A stretch of 50,667 bases of DNA from an uncultured Acidobacteriota bacterium. GTDB lineage: Bacteria; Acidobacteriota; Terriglobia; Bryobacterales; Bryobacteraceae. The stretch is taken from NCBI GenBank assembly GCA_900696665.1, contig CAADGY010000194.1, forward strand, positions 1-50,667, in the 5' to 3' direction. How positions within the stretch are numbered: the first letter of the stretch is position 1; every line of letters starts with the position of its first letter. The notes beneath the pieces were generated by a model. It saw only the letters and a program-made list of their open reading frames with translations, did not search any database and was not told the DNA's origin. The position numbers and the translations under genes are program-made. Below, one piece after another: positions 8,011 to 18,044 of this stretch.

Positions 8011-9474
8011 CTATCCGCTCATCGCAGCCAGAAACTCGGCGTTACTGCGGGTCTTTGAAAGCTTATCGAGCAGCAGTTCCATCGATTCGACCGGCGACAG
8101 GGGATTCAGCACCTTGCGAAGAATCCACACGCGATTGAGCTCGTCGCGCGGCAGCAGCAGCTCTTCTTTTCGTGTTCCGCTCTTGTTGATGTCGATGGCT
8201 GGAAATACGCGTTTATCCACCAGTTTGCGGTCGAGGTGGATCTCCATGTTGCCGGTGCCTTTGAACTCTTCGAAAATGACATCGTCCATGCGGCTGCCCG
8301 TATCGACCAGCGCCGTGGCTACGATCGTCAGCGAACCGCCTTCTTCAATGTTGCGGGCCGCGCCAAAGAAGCGTTTCGGCCGCTGCAAGGCGTTGGAGTC
8401 CACACCGCCGGAGAGCACCTTGCCGGAGGGCGGCACCACAGTGTTGTAGGCTCGTGCGAGACGCGTAATGGAGTCGAGCAGGATGACCACGTCGCGCTTG
8501 TGCTCGACCAACCGTTTCGCCTTCTCGATCACCATTTCGGCCACCTGCACGTGCCGCGAGGCGGGCTCATCAAACGTGGAGCTGATGACTTCGCCACGCA
8601 CCGAGCGTTGCATGTCGGTCACCTCTTCCGGCCGCTCGTCGATCAGCAGCACGATCAGCGCAACCTCGGGATGGCTGGTGGTGATGGAATTCGCCAGGCT
8701 TTGCAGCAGCATCGTCTTGCCGGTGCGGGGCGGCGCCACGATCAGGCCGCGCTGCCCTTTTCCGATCGGGGTCAGCAGATCCATTACCCGCCCCGAGTAG
8801 TTCTCCTTCGTCGTTTCCAGCTTGAGCCGCTCCTGCGGGTACAGGGGCGTGAGGTTGTCGAAGAAGATCTTGTTGCGCGCCTCCTCCGGCGGCTCGAAGT
8901 TGATGGCGTCGACCTTGATCAGCGCGAAGTAGCGTTCGCCTTCCTTAGGCGGCCGGATCTGTCCGGAGATGGTGTCGCCCGTGCGCAGATCGAAGCGCCG
9001 GATCTGGGACGGCGAAACATACACGTCATCGGGGCCGGGGAGATAGTTATACTCCGGTGCGCGCAGAAAACCGAATCCGTCTGGAAGACATTCGAGCACT
9101 CCTTCGGAGAAGATGAGCCCGCTTTTCTCGGCCTGCGTTTGCAGTATCTTGAAAATCAACTCCTGCTTGCGAAGGCCGGCGGTTCCCGGAACACTCAAGT
9201 CCTTGGCGATCTGATTGAGCTTCTGAATGCTCATGTCTTTCAATTCGACAAGGTCGAGGGTTGCGGCGCCTCCGTTCTTCGCGCCGCCCCCGTCGCCTTT
9301 ACCGTGGCCGCGTCCTCGTTTCTGCGGACCCGGCTGCTGGGCCTGATTCTGGCCCTGCCCCTGACCCTGCGGCGCAGGCGCCGTCTGCTCGGCGAGCTTC
9401 TGCTCGGGCGCTTTCTCCGTTTCCGGAGGATTAGCGGCTACCGTTGATTCCTGTTTCTCCAAATCGCTTGCCAA
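8011..9474 (-). CDS. rho: Transcription termination factor Rho
   Basis: Hexameric RNA-dependent ATPase that terminates transcription. Residues about 1-72 are a low-complexity extension rich in Gln/Gly/Lys ([20 protein letters not shown]), longer than in E. coli and common in other phyla, probably an extra RNA-binding or phase-separating segment. Then come Rho_N (about 74-115), the cold-shock-like RNA-binding domain (about 124-190, LPDGFGFLR) and the ATPase domain with Walker A APPRTGKT (247-254), DERPEEVTD and the [13 protein letters not shown] segment. Length 487 aa. The start is a TTG at 9474 with GAGGG 6 nt upstream; it lies inside engB, overlapping by 37 nt. The next gene on this strand, the DUF4038 gene, starts 89 bp downstream. 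Confidence 0.97.
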   Translation of the reverse strand: MASDLEKQESTVAANPPETEKAPEQKLAEQTAPAPQGQGQGQNQAQQPGPQKRGRGHGKGDGGGAKNGGAATLDLVELKDMSIQKLNQIAKDLSVPGTAGLRKQELIFKILQTQAEKSGLIFSEGVLECLPDGFGFLRAPEYNYLPGPDDVYVSPSQIRRFDLRTGDTISGQIRPPKEGERYFALIKVDAINFEPPEEARNKIFFDNLTPLYPQERLKLETTKENYSGRVMDLLTPIGKGQRGLIVAPPRTGKTMLLQSLANSITTSHPEVALIVLLIDERPEEVTDMQRSVRGEVISSTFDEPASRHVQVAEMVIEKAKRLVEHKRDVVILLDSITRLARAYNTVVPPSGKVLSGGVDSNALQRPKRFFGAARNIEEGGSLTIVATALVDTGSRMDDVIFEEFKGTGNMEIHLDRKLVDKRVFPAIDINKSGTRKEELLLPRDELNRVWILRKVLNPLSPVESMELLLDKLSKTRSNAEFLAAMSG

Positions 9475-10010
9475 AGTTCCCTCACTCCCTGGCCGGTTAA
9501 GGCCGAGAACGCCACCAGTTCGCTACCCGCAAGCACGTTGCGGATGGCGGACAAGCCGCGCCGTAGTTCGGAATGGTTTAGTTTGTCTATCTTCGTGGCG
9601 ACCACAAGGTATCGCCGGTTGTGGAACTCAAGCCACTGCCTGAGTTCCAGATCCTTTTTCATCCAGCCCCGCCGGACATCCAGCAGGAGCACCGAAAGCT
9701 CCAGGACTTTCCGGCTGCCGAGATAAGCCTCGACGAGGTGTTTCCAACCCCGGGATACGGTCTTGGGAGTCCGTGCGAATCCGTAACCGGGAAGATCGAC
9801 GAAGCACAGCCGGTTCTCAATTCTGTAAAAATTCAGCGTCTGTGTACGACCCGGCGTTGAACTGGTAAACGCTAGCCTCTCCGCACCCACCAGGCGGTTC
9901 AGCACGCTGGACTTGCCTACATTGCTTCTCCCGAGAAATGCGATTTCGGGCAGCCTCTCGGGCGGGAAGTCCTCCGGCCGCGCCGCGCTGCACATGAACT
10001 CAGCCTGCAT
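9438..10010 (-). CDS. engB: Ribosome biogenesis GTPase EngB (YsxC/YihA)
   Basis: Essential GTPase in late large-subunit ribosome assembly. All G motifs are visible: G1 GRSNVGKSS (27-35), G2 TPGRTQ (52-57), G3 DLPG (72-75), G4 TKID (139-142) and G5 SAL (169-171). Length 190 aa is typical for the family. ATG start at 10010. The gene is 20 bp downstream of lon and its 3' end overlaps the TTG start of rho, so lon-engB-rho are probably co-transcribed. Confidence 0.96.
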   Translation of the reverse strand: MQAEFMCSAARPEDFPPERLPEIAFLGRSNVGKSSVLNRLVGAERLAFTSSTPGRTQTLNFYRIENRLCFVDLPGYGFARTPKTVSRGWKHLVEAYLGSRKVLELSVLLLDVRRGWMKKDLELRQWLEFHNRRYLVVATKIDKLNHSELRRGLSAIRNVLAGSELVAFSALTGQGVRELWQAIWRNRNQR

Positions 10011-10030
10011 AACGCTGGCCGGACCGGAAC

Positions 10031-12454
10031 TTAATGCGTAATCTTTTCTTCGCCGGCTCGCTTCGTGGCTTCGAGCGCGGCCGGTTGCGCGGGAACCGGC
10101 AGCGCTTCGATGGGCCGCTCCAGGGCGATCTTCAACACATCGTCCATCGACTCCACGAAGTGCAGTTTCATTTCGTTACGAATATTCTCGGGAATATCCG
10201 GCAGGTCCCGCTCGTTGTCCCGTGGCAGCACCGCCTCCAGGATGCCCTGCCGGTGCGCAGCGAGCAGTTTTTCCTTAAGCCCGCCGATGGGTAATACCCG
10301 GCCACGCAGCGTGATCTCCCCCGTCATCGCCACATCGCAGCGCACGGGGATGCTCGTCAGAGCGCTGCAGATACTGGTGGCAATGGTAATGCCCGCCGAC
10401 GGCCCATCCTTCGGAATAGCGCCTTCCGGAACGTGCACGTGAATATCGAGGTGGCGGTAAAAATCCCGGGGCAGCCCGAGCTGCTGCGCGCGCGAGCGGA
10501 CATAGCTCATGGCCGCCTGCGCGGACTCCTGCATCACATCGCCCAACTTACCCGTGGTAGTCAGCTTACCCCTGCCCTCCATGATCGTCGCTTCCGTTGT
10601 TAGAATCTGGCCGCCGACTTCGGTCCATGCCAGGCCGGTGCAAGCGCCGATCTCATTCTTTTTGTCACTCTGCATGTCACGGAATTTCTGCGGACCCAGC
10701 AATTCGGCGACGGACTTCCCGTCCACCACCCTTGCTTCGGGCGTATGCGGATCCGCTCCGCTTTGTGCGTTGACGACACTTCGCGCCACCTTACGGCAGA
10801 CGTTGCCCACTTCCCGCTCCAGGTTCCGCACTCCGGCTTCTCGCGTGTAGGATTGGATGATCGCCATCAACCCTTCGTCCGTAAACTGGAGGTTCTTCGC
10901 GGTCAGCCCGCTCTGCTCCATCTGTTTCTTCACCAGGAAGCGTTTGGCAATTTCCATCTTTTCGAGTTCCGTGTACCCGGAAAGACGGATCACCTCCATC
11001 CGGTCCTGCAACGCGGGCGGAATCGTGTGCAGCACATTGGCCGTCGCAATGAAGAACACCTGGCTCAGATCGTATTCCACGTCCAGGTAGTGATCCATGA
11101 ACATGAAGTTCTGCTCCGGATCGAGCACCTCGAGAAGAGCCGCGGACGGGTCGCCCCGGAAGTCCATCGACATCTTATCAATCTCGTCGAGCATGAACAC
11201 GGGGTTCCGGGTGCCGGCCTTCTTCATCATCTGAAGAATCTGGCCCGGCAGCGCTCCGATATAGGTTCGCCGGTGCCCGCGAATCTCCGCCTCGTCGCGC
11301 ACGCCACCGAGCGACAACCGCACGAATTTCCGGCCGGTGGCTTTCGCAATCGACATGCCCAACGAGGTCTTCCCGACGCCCGGAGCTCCCACAAAGCAGA
11401 GGATGGAACCGCGCGGGTTCTTCACCAGCCGCCGCACAGCGAGAAACTCCAGGATACGCTCTTTGATCTTTTCGAGACCATAGTGATCGGATTCGAGCAC
11501 ATCCTGGGCGTACTGCAGGTCGCGGATTTCCTTGGTGCGCTTCTTCCACGGCATGGCCAGCAGCCAGTCGAGATAGTTTCTGGACACCGTGGATTCGGCC
11601 GACATGGGGGGCATGCCTTCCAGCCGCTTCAACTCCGTGATCGCCTTATCGTAGGCGTCCTTGGTCATGCCGGCGGCTTCGATCTTCTTCTTGAGTTCGT
11701 CGAGTTCGCTTTTCTCGCCGCGTCCCAGTTCTTTCTGGATCGCCTTGATCTTCTCGTTCAGGTAGTACTCTTTTTGCGCCTTCTCCATCTGGCGCTTCAC
11801 GCGCCCCTGGATGGTGCGATCGACATTGAGCTTCTCAATCTCGATGTCCAGCATTTCGGCCACCCGTGTGAGCCGGTCCACCGGATCGAAAATCTCGAGC
11901 AGTTCCTGTTTTTCCTCGATCGTAAGCTGAAGGTTCGCGCCTACGGTGTCGGCGAGTTTGCCGGGCTCATCCACCCGCACCGCCGCCACCATGCTTTCGT
12001 AATTGAGGTTCTGGCTCAGCTTGACGTACTGCTCGAACAGCGTGGTGACTCTGCCGATCAGCGCGTCCAGTTGTGTACCCGCCTCCACCTTGAAGTGAGA
12101 CGTACGGACTACGGCGCGCAAAAACCCTTCGTCGTCGCTCACCGAAACCACTTTCGCCCGCTCAACACCCTCCACCAGTACCTTGATGTTGCCATCCGGT
12201 AAACGCAGGCTTTGAACAATGTTGGCAATCGTACCTACGCTGAAAATCTCGTCGGGGCGGGGTTCGTCCACCGAAGCATCATGCTGCGTGGCTAGAAAAA
12301 TCTTTTTCTCGCCGGCCAGCGCCTCTTCGAGAGCACGAACGCTCGACTCCCGGCCCACAACGAAAGGCGTCATCATATACGGAAAAATTACGACGTCCCG
12401 TATGGGCATCATGGGCAATCGTTTTGTATCGGATTTCTCTTTGGAGGTGAGCAT
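10031..12454 (-). CDS. lon: ATP-dependent protease Lon (LonA type)
   Basis: Cytoplasmic AAA+ serine protease that degrades misfolded and regulatory proteins. N-terminal substrate-binding LAN domain (about 10-205), coiled-coil linker (about 205-300), AAA+ module with Walker A GAPGVGKT (356-363) and Walker B MLDEIDKM, then the protease domain with the Ser686-Lys729 catalytic dyad in [10 protein letters not shown] and IGGLKEK. Full length (807 aa). ATG start at 12454 sits in a 115-bp gap that contains a hairpin (12503-12535). It follows clpX and precedes engB on the same strand. Confidence 0.97.
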   Translation of the reverse strand: MLTSKEKSDTKRLPMMPIRDVVIFPYMMTPFVVGRESSVRALEEALAGEKKIFLATQHDASVDEPRPDEIFSVGTIANIVQSLRLPDGNIKVLVEGVERAKVVSVSDDEGFLRAVVRTSHFKVEAGTQLDALIGRVTTLFEQYVKLSQNLNYESMVAAVRVDEPGKLADTVGANLQLTIEEKQELLEIFDPVDRLTRVAEMLDIEIEKLNVDRTIQGRVKRQMEKAQKEYYLNEKIKAIQKELGRGEKSELDELKKKIEAAGMTKDAYDKAITELKRLEGMPPMSAESTVSRNYLDWLLAMPWKKRTKEIRDLQYAQDVLESDHYGLEKIKERILEFLAVRRLVKNPRGSILCFVGAPGVGKTSLGMSIAKATGRKFVRLSLGGVRDEAEIRGHRRTYIGALPGQILQMMKKAGTRNPVFMLDEIDKMSMDFRGDPSAALLEVLDPEQNFMFMDHYLDVEYDLSQVFFIATANVLHTIPPALQDRMEVIRLSGYTELEKMEIAKRFLVKKQMEQSGLTAKNLQFTDEGLMAIIQSYTREAGVRNLEREVGNVCRKVARSVVNAQSGADPHTPEARVVDGKSVAELLGPQKFRDMQSDKKNEIGACTGLAWTEVGGQILTTEATIMEGRGKLTTTGKLGDVMQESAQAAMSYVRSRAQQLGLPRDFYRHLDIHVHVPEGAIPKDGPSAGITIATSICSALTSIPVRCDVAMTGEITLRGRVLPIGGLKEKLLAAHRQGILEAVLPRDNERDLPDIPENIRNEMKLHFVESMDDVLKIALERPIEALPVPAQPAALEATKRAGEEKITH

Positions 12455-12502
12455 TGAAAATTACGGTTAGTTGATGACTATCAGCTTACTCGGTACTATC
12501 GG

Positions 12503-12535
12503 GGACCGGCTCCCGGCGAATCCTGCAACCGGTCC
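12503..12535 (-). other. Hairpin in the clpX-lon gap
   Basis: GGACCGG (12503-12509) pairs with CCGGTCC (12529-12535) across a 19-base loop that itself is GC-rich. It lies about 50 bp upstream of the lon start on the minus strand and lacks a U-tract, so it is more likely an mRNA structure or leader element than a classical terminator. Function inferred only from position. Confidence 0.35.
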
Positions 12536-12569
12536 GAGTGCTGTCCACGTGATGTTATCCGGAAGACGA

Positions 12570-13844
12570 TCAGCCGGCTTTCTCTAGCAACGCCAGGCTT
12601 ATTTTCTGCGTCATCACCATCTCTTTGGTGACCAGAAACTCGCGGACCTTCTTGTATGACGGAAGATAGTACATCAGATCCAACATCAGATCTTCAAGAA
12701 TCATCCGAAGGCCCCTGGCTCCCACTTTCCGTTCCATAGCCAGCGCGGCTATGGCATCGAGAGCGTCGTCACTGAACTTCAGTCTAACATTTTCGAACTC
12801 GAACAGTTTCTGGTACTGACGGATAATGGCGTTCTTGGGTTTCGTCAGGATCTGCACCAGCGCGTCCCGGTTCAGCTCTTCCAGAATGCCACACACCGGC
12901 ATGCGCCCGATAAACTCGGGAATAAAGCCGAATTTGATCAGGTCGACCGGCTGCACCTGCTCCAGCAGGCAAACATCCCGGCGCCCGGACGGATGCCTTC
13001 GCACCCCGTCGGCCATCGGATCTTCAGGGAGTACGAAGCCCATGAACTTCCGGCCCACTCTGCGTCCGATCACGTTTTCGAGACCAATAAAAGCCCCCCC
13101 GCAAATGAAAAGGATATTGGTGGTATCAACGGGTGTAAATTCCTGGTGAGGATGCTTGCGCCCACCTTGCGGCGGAACGTTAGCCACCGTGCCTTCCAAA
13201 ATCTTCAGAAGCGCCTGCTGCACTCCTTCGCCCGAGACGTCGCGGGTGATGGACGGATTCTCGTCCTTCCGGCCTATCTTATCGATCTCATCGATGTAGA
13301 TGATGCCCTGCTGGCACCGCTGCACATCCCAGTCGGAATTTTGCAGCAGGCGCAGGATGATGTTCTCCACATCCTCACCAACGTAACCCGCTTCGGTGAG
13401 GGTGGTGGCATCGACAATGGCGAAGGGCACATCCAGGATCTTTGCCAGGGTCTGCGCCAGTAGCGTTTTTCCCGTGCCGGTGGGGCCGATCAGCAGAATA
13501 TTGGATTTCTGCAGCTCCACCTCCCCACCGCGCTGCTTGTTCATCTGGATGCGCTTGTAATGGTTGTAGACCGCCACCGCCAGCTTTTTCTTGGTGGCAT
13601 CCTGGCCGATTACATATTGATCCAGGTATTCTTTCAACTCCAACGGCTTGGGCAGTTTGTGCGGCGCCCCGTAAGGCGTATCGCTCCGGTCATCTTCCAG
13701 AATCGAGTTGCATACGGCGATACATTCGTCGCAGATATACGCGCGCGGATAGTCGCTGGGAGAGGAGATGAGTTTGCCAACTACGTCCTGGCTCTTGTGG
13801 CAGAACGAACATCTCAAGGAATCATCGGAACCGGTGCGCTTCAC
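12570..13844 (-). CDS. clpX: ATP-dependent unfoldase ClpX
   Basis: AAA+ ring that unfolds substrates for ClpP. N-terminal zinc-binding domain with CSFC and CDEC (Cys12, 15, 38, 41), Walker A GPTGTGKT (120-127), Walker B IIYIDEID (181-188), substrate pore and RKH loops (RKH 229-231), and sensor regions typical of ClpX; 424 aa. GTG start with GGAGA 6 nt upstream. The ClpP-docking loop, usually containing an [IL]GF tripeptide followed by Gly, reads [11 protein letters not shown] around residue 268. clpP, which usually sits between tig and clpX, is absent; the tig-clpX gap is only 109 bp. Function as a stand-alone unfoldase or with a ClpP encoded elsewhere cannot be decided here. Confidence 0.96.
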   Translation of the reverse strand: MKRTGSDDSLRCSFCHKSQDVVGKLISSPSDYPRAYICDECIAVCNSILEDDRSDTPYGAPHKLPKPLELKEYLDQYVIGQDATKKKLAVAVYNHYKRIQMNKQRGGEVELQKSNILLIGPTGTGKTLLAQTLAKILDVPFAIVDATTLTEAGYVGEDVENIILRLLQNSDWDVQRCQQGIIYIDEIDKIGRKDENPSITRDVSGEGVQQALLKILEGTVANVPPQGGRKHPHQEFTPVDTTNILFICGGAFIGLENVIGRRVGRKFMGFVLPEDPMADGVRRHPSGRRDVCLLEQVQPVDLIKFGFIPEFIGRMPVCGILEELNRDALVQILTKPKNAIIRQYQKLFEFENVRLKFSDDALDAIAALAMERKVGARGLRMILEDLMLDLMYYLPSYKKVREFLVTKEMVMTQKISLALLEKAG

Positions 13845-13953
13845 AAAATATCTCCGTGCGGGCAGGCGCCGGCCGGACCTACATCAATCCCCATGTATCC
13901 ATTATTACCCCGGAAAGCATGCGCAATCAATCCGGTTAAGCTCCCGTCCGGCC

Positions 13954-15222
13954 TTACTCCCCGGAAACTTTTCTGGCCTGTTCAAACAGCAGGCTCAGTG
14001 TTTTTTCCGTACGGATTCGTGACGCAATGCGGCGGATCGTGCCGTCTTTTTCTAGTTTCATCCGGACCGCGGCCACCGGCTCGCGTTCCTGCCGGGCAAT
14101 TCGCTGCACTTCCCGGTCCAGCTCGTCCACCGTCGTTTCAATCGCCTCCCGATCCGCTATCTTCTCCAGAATCAGCGAAGCGCGGACGTCCCGGATGGCT
14201 TTGTCCCTGTTTGCACTCCGGATCTTTTCCCAATCGAACTGTACGCTCCGCGGATCGACCCCCTGCACAGCCAGCATTCTTAACCGGTTTTCCACCTGCG
14301 ATTCAATTTGCCGGTCCAGATACGCTTCGGGAACCGGGAACTCGTGCAGATCGACCAGTTTTTCAACGATGGCGTCCTTGGCATCCCGCTGCGCCTCGAA
14401 TTCCCGTTCGGCAAAGAGGTTCTTGCGAATCGCCTCCCGCAGCTCTTCCAGGTTCTGGAAATCGCCCAGGTCTTTGGCGAACTCGTCGTTCAGTTCCGGG
14501 AGTTCCTTCTTCCGCACGGCTTTCACTTCCACACGGAACCGGATGGTTTTACCGGCCAACCGCTCCTGCCCGTAATCTTCCGGGTAGGTGACGTCGAACT
14601 CTTTTACATCTCCGGGCGAAGCGCCGCGGAGGTTCTCGGTAAATCCGGGCAGAGTGTCTTCCCCGCCCAGGTGCAGCGTCAATTCCTCCTGATGAATCGG
14701 GGCGCCTTCCAGTCCCGCCATGCTGTCCAGTGAGACGGCGGCATAATCACCGTCTTCGAGGGGGCGAGCGTCTACATTGACGTACTCGGCTTTGCTGTCC
14801 CGAAGCTGCTCGACCCTGTTGCTGATATCTTCCTCGGTTACTGCCGGTTCGTTGTAAGGCACCTCGACACCGCGATACTCTCCGAGGTCGAATTCGGGCG
14901 CCAGTTCGAACTCAGCGCGGAAGCGTAGCGGCTCACCTTTTTCGAAGTGCACGTCCTTGATGTCGGGCGTCCCTACAATGCGCAGGTTCTCCCGTTCCGC
15001 GTGCTCGCGAAAGTGCTTGGGAACCAGTTCCTGGATAACTTCCTGCCGGATTTCACTCGCAAAACGGCTGCGGATCAGGCTTAAGGGCGTCTTGCCCGGA
15101 CGAAAGCCGGGGAGCTTCGCTTTCTTCTGGATTCCGGCGACGACACGTTCTGTTTCGCTTTCGACATCCTCCACCGGAACGGAGATCTCAACGGAATGTT
15201 TACATCCTTCGATCAATGCCAA
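13954..15222 (-). CDS. tig: Trigger factor (ribosome-associated chaperone/PPIase)
   Basis: Binds nascent chains at the ribosomal exit and has peptidyl-prolyl isomerase activity. The ribosome-binding signature GFRPGK is at residues 39-44 in the N-terminal domain; the FKBP-type PPIase domain spans about 155-240, and the C-terminal helical chaperone domain runs to residue 422. The start is TTG 15222 with GAGGTAA about 6 nt upstream; no ATG near it would keep the N-terminus. It follows ahcY by 135 bp and precedes clpX directly, with no clpP between them. Confidence 0.95.
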   Translation of the reverse strand: MALIEGCKHSVEISVPVEDVESETERVVAGIQKKAKLPGFRPGKTPLSLIRSRFASEIRQEVIQELVPKHFREHAERENLRIVGTPDIKDVHFEKGEPLRFRAEFELAPEFDLGEYRGVEVPYNEPAVTEEDISNRVEQLRDSKAEYVNVDARPLEDGDYAAVSLDSMAGLEGAPIHQEELTLHLGGEDTLPGFTENLRGASPGDVKEFDVTYPEDYGQERLAGKTIRFRVEVKAVRKKELPELNDEFAKDLGDFQNLEELREAIRKNLFAEREFEAQRDAKDAIVEKLVDLHEFPVPEAYLDRQIESQVENRLRMLAVQGVDPRSVQFDWEKIRSANRDKAIRDVRASLILEKIADREAIETTVDELDREVQRIARQEREPVAAVRMKLEKDGTIRRIASRIRTEKTLSLLFEQARKVSGE

Positions 15223-15357
15223 CGGTGATTACCTCGCCTGCGGGAAAAGGAGCGCGGGTGCCACCACGCCCCTTATGATTCTACGTCATCTGAAAGAGCC
15301 GGGATCGCAAGCCTCTACTGAGCTGCGACCGTGAGAGAGCGGGCCTGCCAGGTGGGC

Positions 15358-16638
15358 TTATGTTCCTTCGGACCAGCTCGACAGGTATCTCTCCTGCTCC
15401 GGCGTCAGCCGGTCGATCATCACACCCATCGATTCGAGCTTCCACTTCGCAACCTGCCTGTCCAACTCCTGCGGAACCGGAAATACCTGCTTGGCGAGCG
15501 TCTTGTGGTTCTTAACCATGTACTCCACAGACAACGCCTGGTTGGCGAAGCTCATGTCCATGACGGAGGCCGGATGGCCTTCCGCCGCGGACAGGTTAAT
15601 TAGCCGCCCGTCGCCGAGCACATAGATCTTACGGCCATCGCGCATCGAATACTCTTCGACAAACTCGCGCGTCTGCCGCCGGGAGGAGGAGATTTTTTCC
15701 AGCGCTTCGAGATCGATCTCCACGTTGAAGTGGCCGGAGTTGCACAGGATGGCACCGTTTTTCAGTTTCTCGAAATGCTCTTTCGCCAGCACTCCCTTGT
15801 CGCCCGTAACGGTGACGAACACGTCTCCAATGGAAGCCGCTTCGTGCATCGACATCACCCGGTAGCCATCCATCAGCGCTTCGATGGCCTTGATCGGGTC
15901 GACCTCCGTCACGATCACGTTGGCGCCGAGTCCACGCGCCCGCATCGCTACGCCACGCCCGCACCAGCCATAGCCGGCCACCACGAAATTCAAACCGGCA
16001 AGCAGCACGTTCGTCGAGCGCAGAATCCCGTCAATGGTGCTCTGGCCGGTGCCATACCGGTTGTCGAAAAGATGCTTCGTCATGGCATCGTTAATAGCGA
16101 TGATGGGATAGCGAAGGACTCCGTCATTGGCCATCGCCTTCAGACGGATGACGCCAGTGGTGGTTTCTTCCGTTCCCCCGATGACGTTATCCAGCAATTC
16201 CTGGCGCTTGGTATGGAGCACACTGACCAGGTCCGCACCGTCGTCCATCGTGATGTGCGGCTTCAGGTCGAGAGCGGACGTGATGTGGGAGTAGTAAACG
16301 TCGTTATCCTCGCCCTTGATCGCGAACACCGGGATGTTGTAATCCCGCACCAGTGACGCGGCCACGTCGTCCTGCGTGGAAAGTGGATTGGACGCGCACA
16401 GCGCGACCGAAGCGCCACCGTCCCGAAGGGTCGCCATCAGGTTGGCGGTCTCTGTGGTTACATGCAGGCAGGCGGCAATTCGAATTCCGTCGAGCGGCTG
16501 CGTTTTGATGAATTGCTTGCGGATGGACTGCAGAACCGGCATCGACTGGAAGGCCCACTCGATGCGCCGTTTGCCTACGCCGGCAAGGTCCAGGTCTTTC
16601 ACATCACAAGCTAAAGGAGCTTCAGCATTAGTTGCCAT
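15358..16638 (-). CDS. ahcY: Adenosylhomocysteinase (SAH hydrolase)
   Basis: Reversibly hydrolyses S-adenosylhomocysteine to adenosine and homocysteine, removing the product inhibitor of methyltransferases. Signatures: the [16 protein letters not shown] region (56-71), [13 protein letters not shown] (154-166), the NAD-binding GYGWCGRG (222-229), and [12 protein letters not shown] toward the C-terminus. Length 426 aa fits the shorter bacterial form. ATG start with AGAGG 5 nt upstream. It sits 55 bp downstream of metK on the same strand, so SAM synthesis and SAH recycling are joined; a 10-bp hairpin lies in the gap. Confidence 0.97.
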   Translation of the reverse strand: MATNAEAPLACDVKDLDLAGVGKRRIEWAFQSMPVLQSIRKQFIKTQPLDGIRIAACLHVTTETANLMATLRDGGASVALCASNPLSTQDDVAASLVRDYNIPVFAIKGEDNDVYYSHITSALDLKPHITMDDGADLVSVLHTKRQELLDNVIGGTEETTTGVIRLKAMANDGVLRYPIIAINDAMTKHLFDNRYGTGQSTIDGILRSTNVLLAGLNFVVAGYGWCGRGVAMRARGLGANVIVTEVDPIKAIEALMDGYRVMSMHEAASIGDVFVTVTGDKGVLAKEHFEKLKNGAILCNSGHFNVEIDLEALEKISSSRRQTREFVEEYSMRDGRKIYVLGDGRLINLSAAEGHPASVMDMSFANQALSVEYMVKNHKTLAKQVFPVPQELDRQVAKWKLESMGVMIDRLTPEQERYLSSWSEGT

Positions 16639-16660
16639 GAGAACCTCTGATCTTCTGAGC

Positions 16661-16685
16661 GCCCGCCGGAGACATCCGGCTGGGC
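16661..16685 (-). other. Strong hairpin in the metK-ahcY gap
   Basis: On the minus strand GCCC-A-GCCGGA-TGTC-TCCGGC-GGGC forms a 10-bp stem with a one-base bulge and a 4-base loop, immediately after the metK stop and about 20 bp before the ahcY start. No U-tract follows it. It does not match the SAH riboswitch core I know. It may stabilise the metK message or adjust downstream translation. Confidence 0.45.
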
Positions 16686-16693
16686 TGGGAATG

Positions 16694-17866
16694 TTAACCC
16701 CGGCTGGCCGCTTCGGCCAGTTTCGCGTCTTCGCGCAAAGCCTCCGCCTTGTCGGCCGCCTCCCAAGTGAACGTATCTTCGGTGCGTCCGAAATGACCGA
16801 ACGCCGCAGTCTTGCGGTAAATCGGCCGGCGCAATTTCAGGTGCTCGATCATTCCGCGCGGGGTCAGCGGGAAATGCGCCCGGACCAAATCCGTCAGGCG
16901 GCTCTCTTCCACTACTCCGGTCCCAAAAGTGTTTACCGTCACCGAGACAGGTTCCGCGACGCCGATTGCGTATGCCAGTTGCACTTCACAACGGGAGGCG
17001 AGCCCCGCAGCCACCAGGTTCTTCGCAATGTAGCGCGCCATGTAGCAAGCCGAGCGGTCCACCTTCGTCGGGTCTTTTCCGGAGAAGGCGCCGCCGCCGT
17101 GCCGTCCCATGCCGCCGTACGTGTCGACGATGATCTTACGGCCCGTCAGGCCGGTATCCCCGTGTGGCCCACCGATGACGAAGCGTCCTGTGGGGTTGAT
17201 GTGGTAAGCGGTTCCGGAATCGACCATGTTGCCCGGAACGACCGGGTCGATAATATGCTTCTTCACTTCAGCCCGCAGGGTCTCCGTGGAAACATTGTCG
17301 CTATGCTGTGTCGAAACCACAACCGCGTCGATGCGCTTCGGCATCCCGTCCACGTATTCAACGCTGACCTGCGACTTGCCGTCGGGGCGTAGAAAACCTA
17401 GCAACCCTTCCCGTCTTACATCGCTTAGCCGGCGAACCAGCTTGTGCGCCAGCATGATGGGAAGCGGCATCAACTCCTCGGTCTCTTCGCAAGCATACCC
17501 AAACATCAGTCCCTGGTCGCCGGCGCCGCCCGTGTCCACACCCATCGCGATATCGGGAGACTGGCTCTGAATCATGTTCAGAACCCCGCAGGTGTTGCAG
17601 TCGTAACCCATGCGCGCGTCGTTGTAGCCGATGTCGTCGATAATCGAACGGGCCAGTTTCGGCACGTCAATATAAGTGTGAGTCGTGATCTCTCCAGCGA
17701 CAATGCACATGCCGGTGGTTACCAGCACCTCGCAGGCGACGCGTCCGGTGGGATCGTCTTTCATAACGGCGTCCAGAACGCCGTCGGAGATCTGGTCTGC
17801 AATCTTGTCGGGGTGCCCTTCCGTTACGGATTCTGAGGTGAAAATCTGCCTTTGTGGCCCAGCCAT
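16694..17866 (-). CDS. metK: S-adenosylmethionine synthetase
   Basis: Makes SAM from methionine and ATP. Family signatures are intact: GHPDK (17-21), [12 protein letters not shown] (115-126) and [16 protein letters not shown] (258-273). Length 390 aa is normal. ATG start with AAGG 7 nt upstream. It heads the minus-strand run metK-ahcY-tig. A sigma70-like promoter lies about 90 bp upstream; no SAM riboswitch is recognisable in the 178-bp region before the gene. Confidence 0.98.
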   Translation of the reverse strand: MAGPQRQIFTSESVTEGHPDKIADQISDGVLDAVMKDDPTGRVACEVLVTTGMCIVAGEITTHTYIDVPKLARSIIDDIGYNDARMGYDCNTCGVLNMIQSQSPDIAMGVDTGGAGDQGLMFGYACEETEELMPLPIMLAHKLVRRLSDVRREGLLGFLRPDGKSQVSVEYVDGMPKRIDAVVVSTQHSDNVSTETLRAEVKKHIIDPVVPGNMVDSGTAYHINPTGRFVIGGPHGDTGLTGRKIIVDTYGGMGRHGGGAFSGKDPTKVDRSACYMARYIAKNLVAAGLASRCEVQLAYAIGVAEPVSVTVNTFGTGVVEESRLTDLVRAHFPLTPRGMIEHLKLRRPIYRKTAAFGHFGRTEDTFTWEAADKAEALREDAKLAEAASRG

Positions 17867-17955
17867 CGTTAGCCTTGCTCCTTGCGAACTTCGAGTTGAC
17901 GGGTGTTCCCTTTTATCGATTGTACGGAACGCCCGGGGGAAAAGCCGAATGTTTT

Positions 17956-17985
17956 AGTCTAGCGTCAAGCAAACGGACGAGTCAA
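17956..17985 (-). promoter_or_regulatory. Probable metK promoter
   Basis: On the minus strand TTGACT (17980-17985) and TAGACT (17956-17961) are separated by 18 bp, giving a reasonable sigma70-type promoter. The leader to the metK ATG would be about 85 nt. The divergent BNR gene starts about 60 bp away. Confidence 0.45.
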
Positions 17986-18044
17986 TGCCGGGCTGCTAAG
18001 ATGGAAGGCGGCGCAGCGGCCAGAACCGGCTGAAAGGTAAAGAC

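Noticed and set aside
8236..9447. A 403-codon plus-strand ORF opposite rho
   Set aside because: Antisense shadow of rho, which has all Rho motifs on the other strand.
10745..12202. A 485-codon plus-strand ORF opposite lon
   Set aside because: Lies fully antisense to lon, whose family motifs are complete. It has the composition of a reverse-complement shadow in GC-rich DNA and no domain cues.
16639..16693. SAH riboswitch in the metK-ahcY gap
   Set aside because: The gap is only 55 bp and does not show the conserved SAH riboswitch core; only a simple hairpin is present.
17867..18044. SAM riboswitch upstream of metK
   Set aside because: No SAM-I or SAM-II type core was recognised on the minus strand; only a promoter-like pair is seen.
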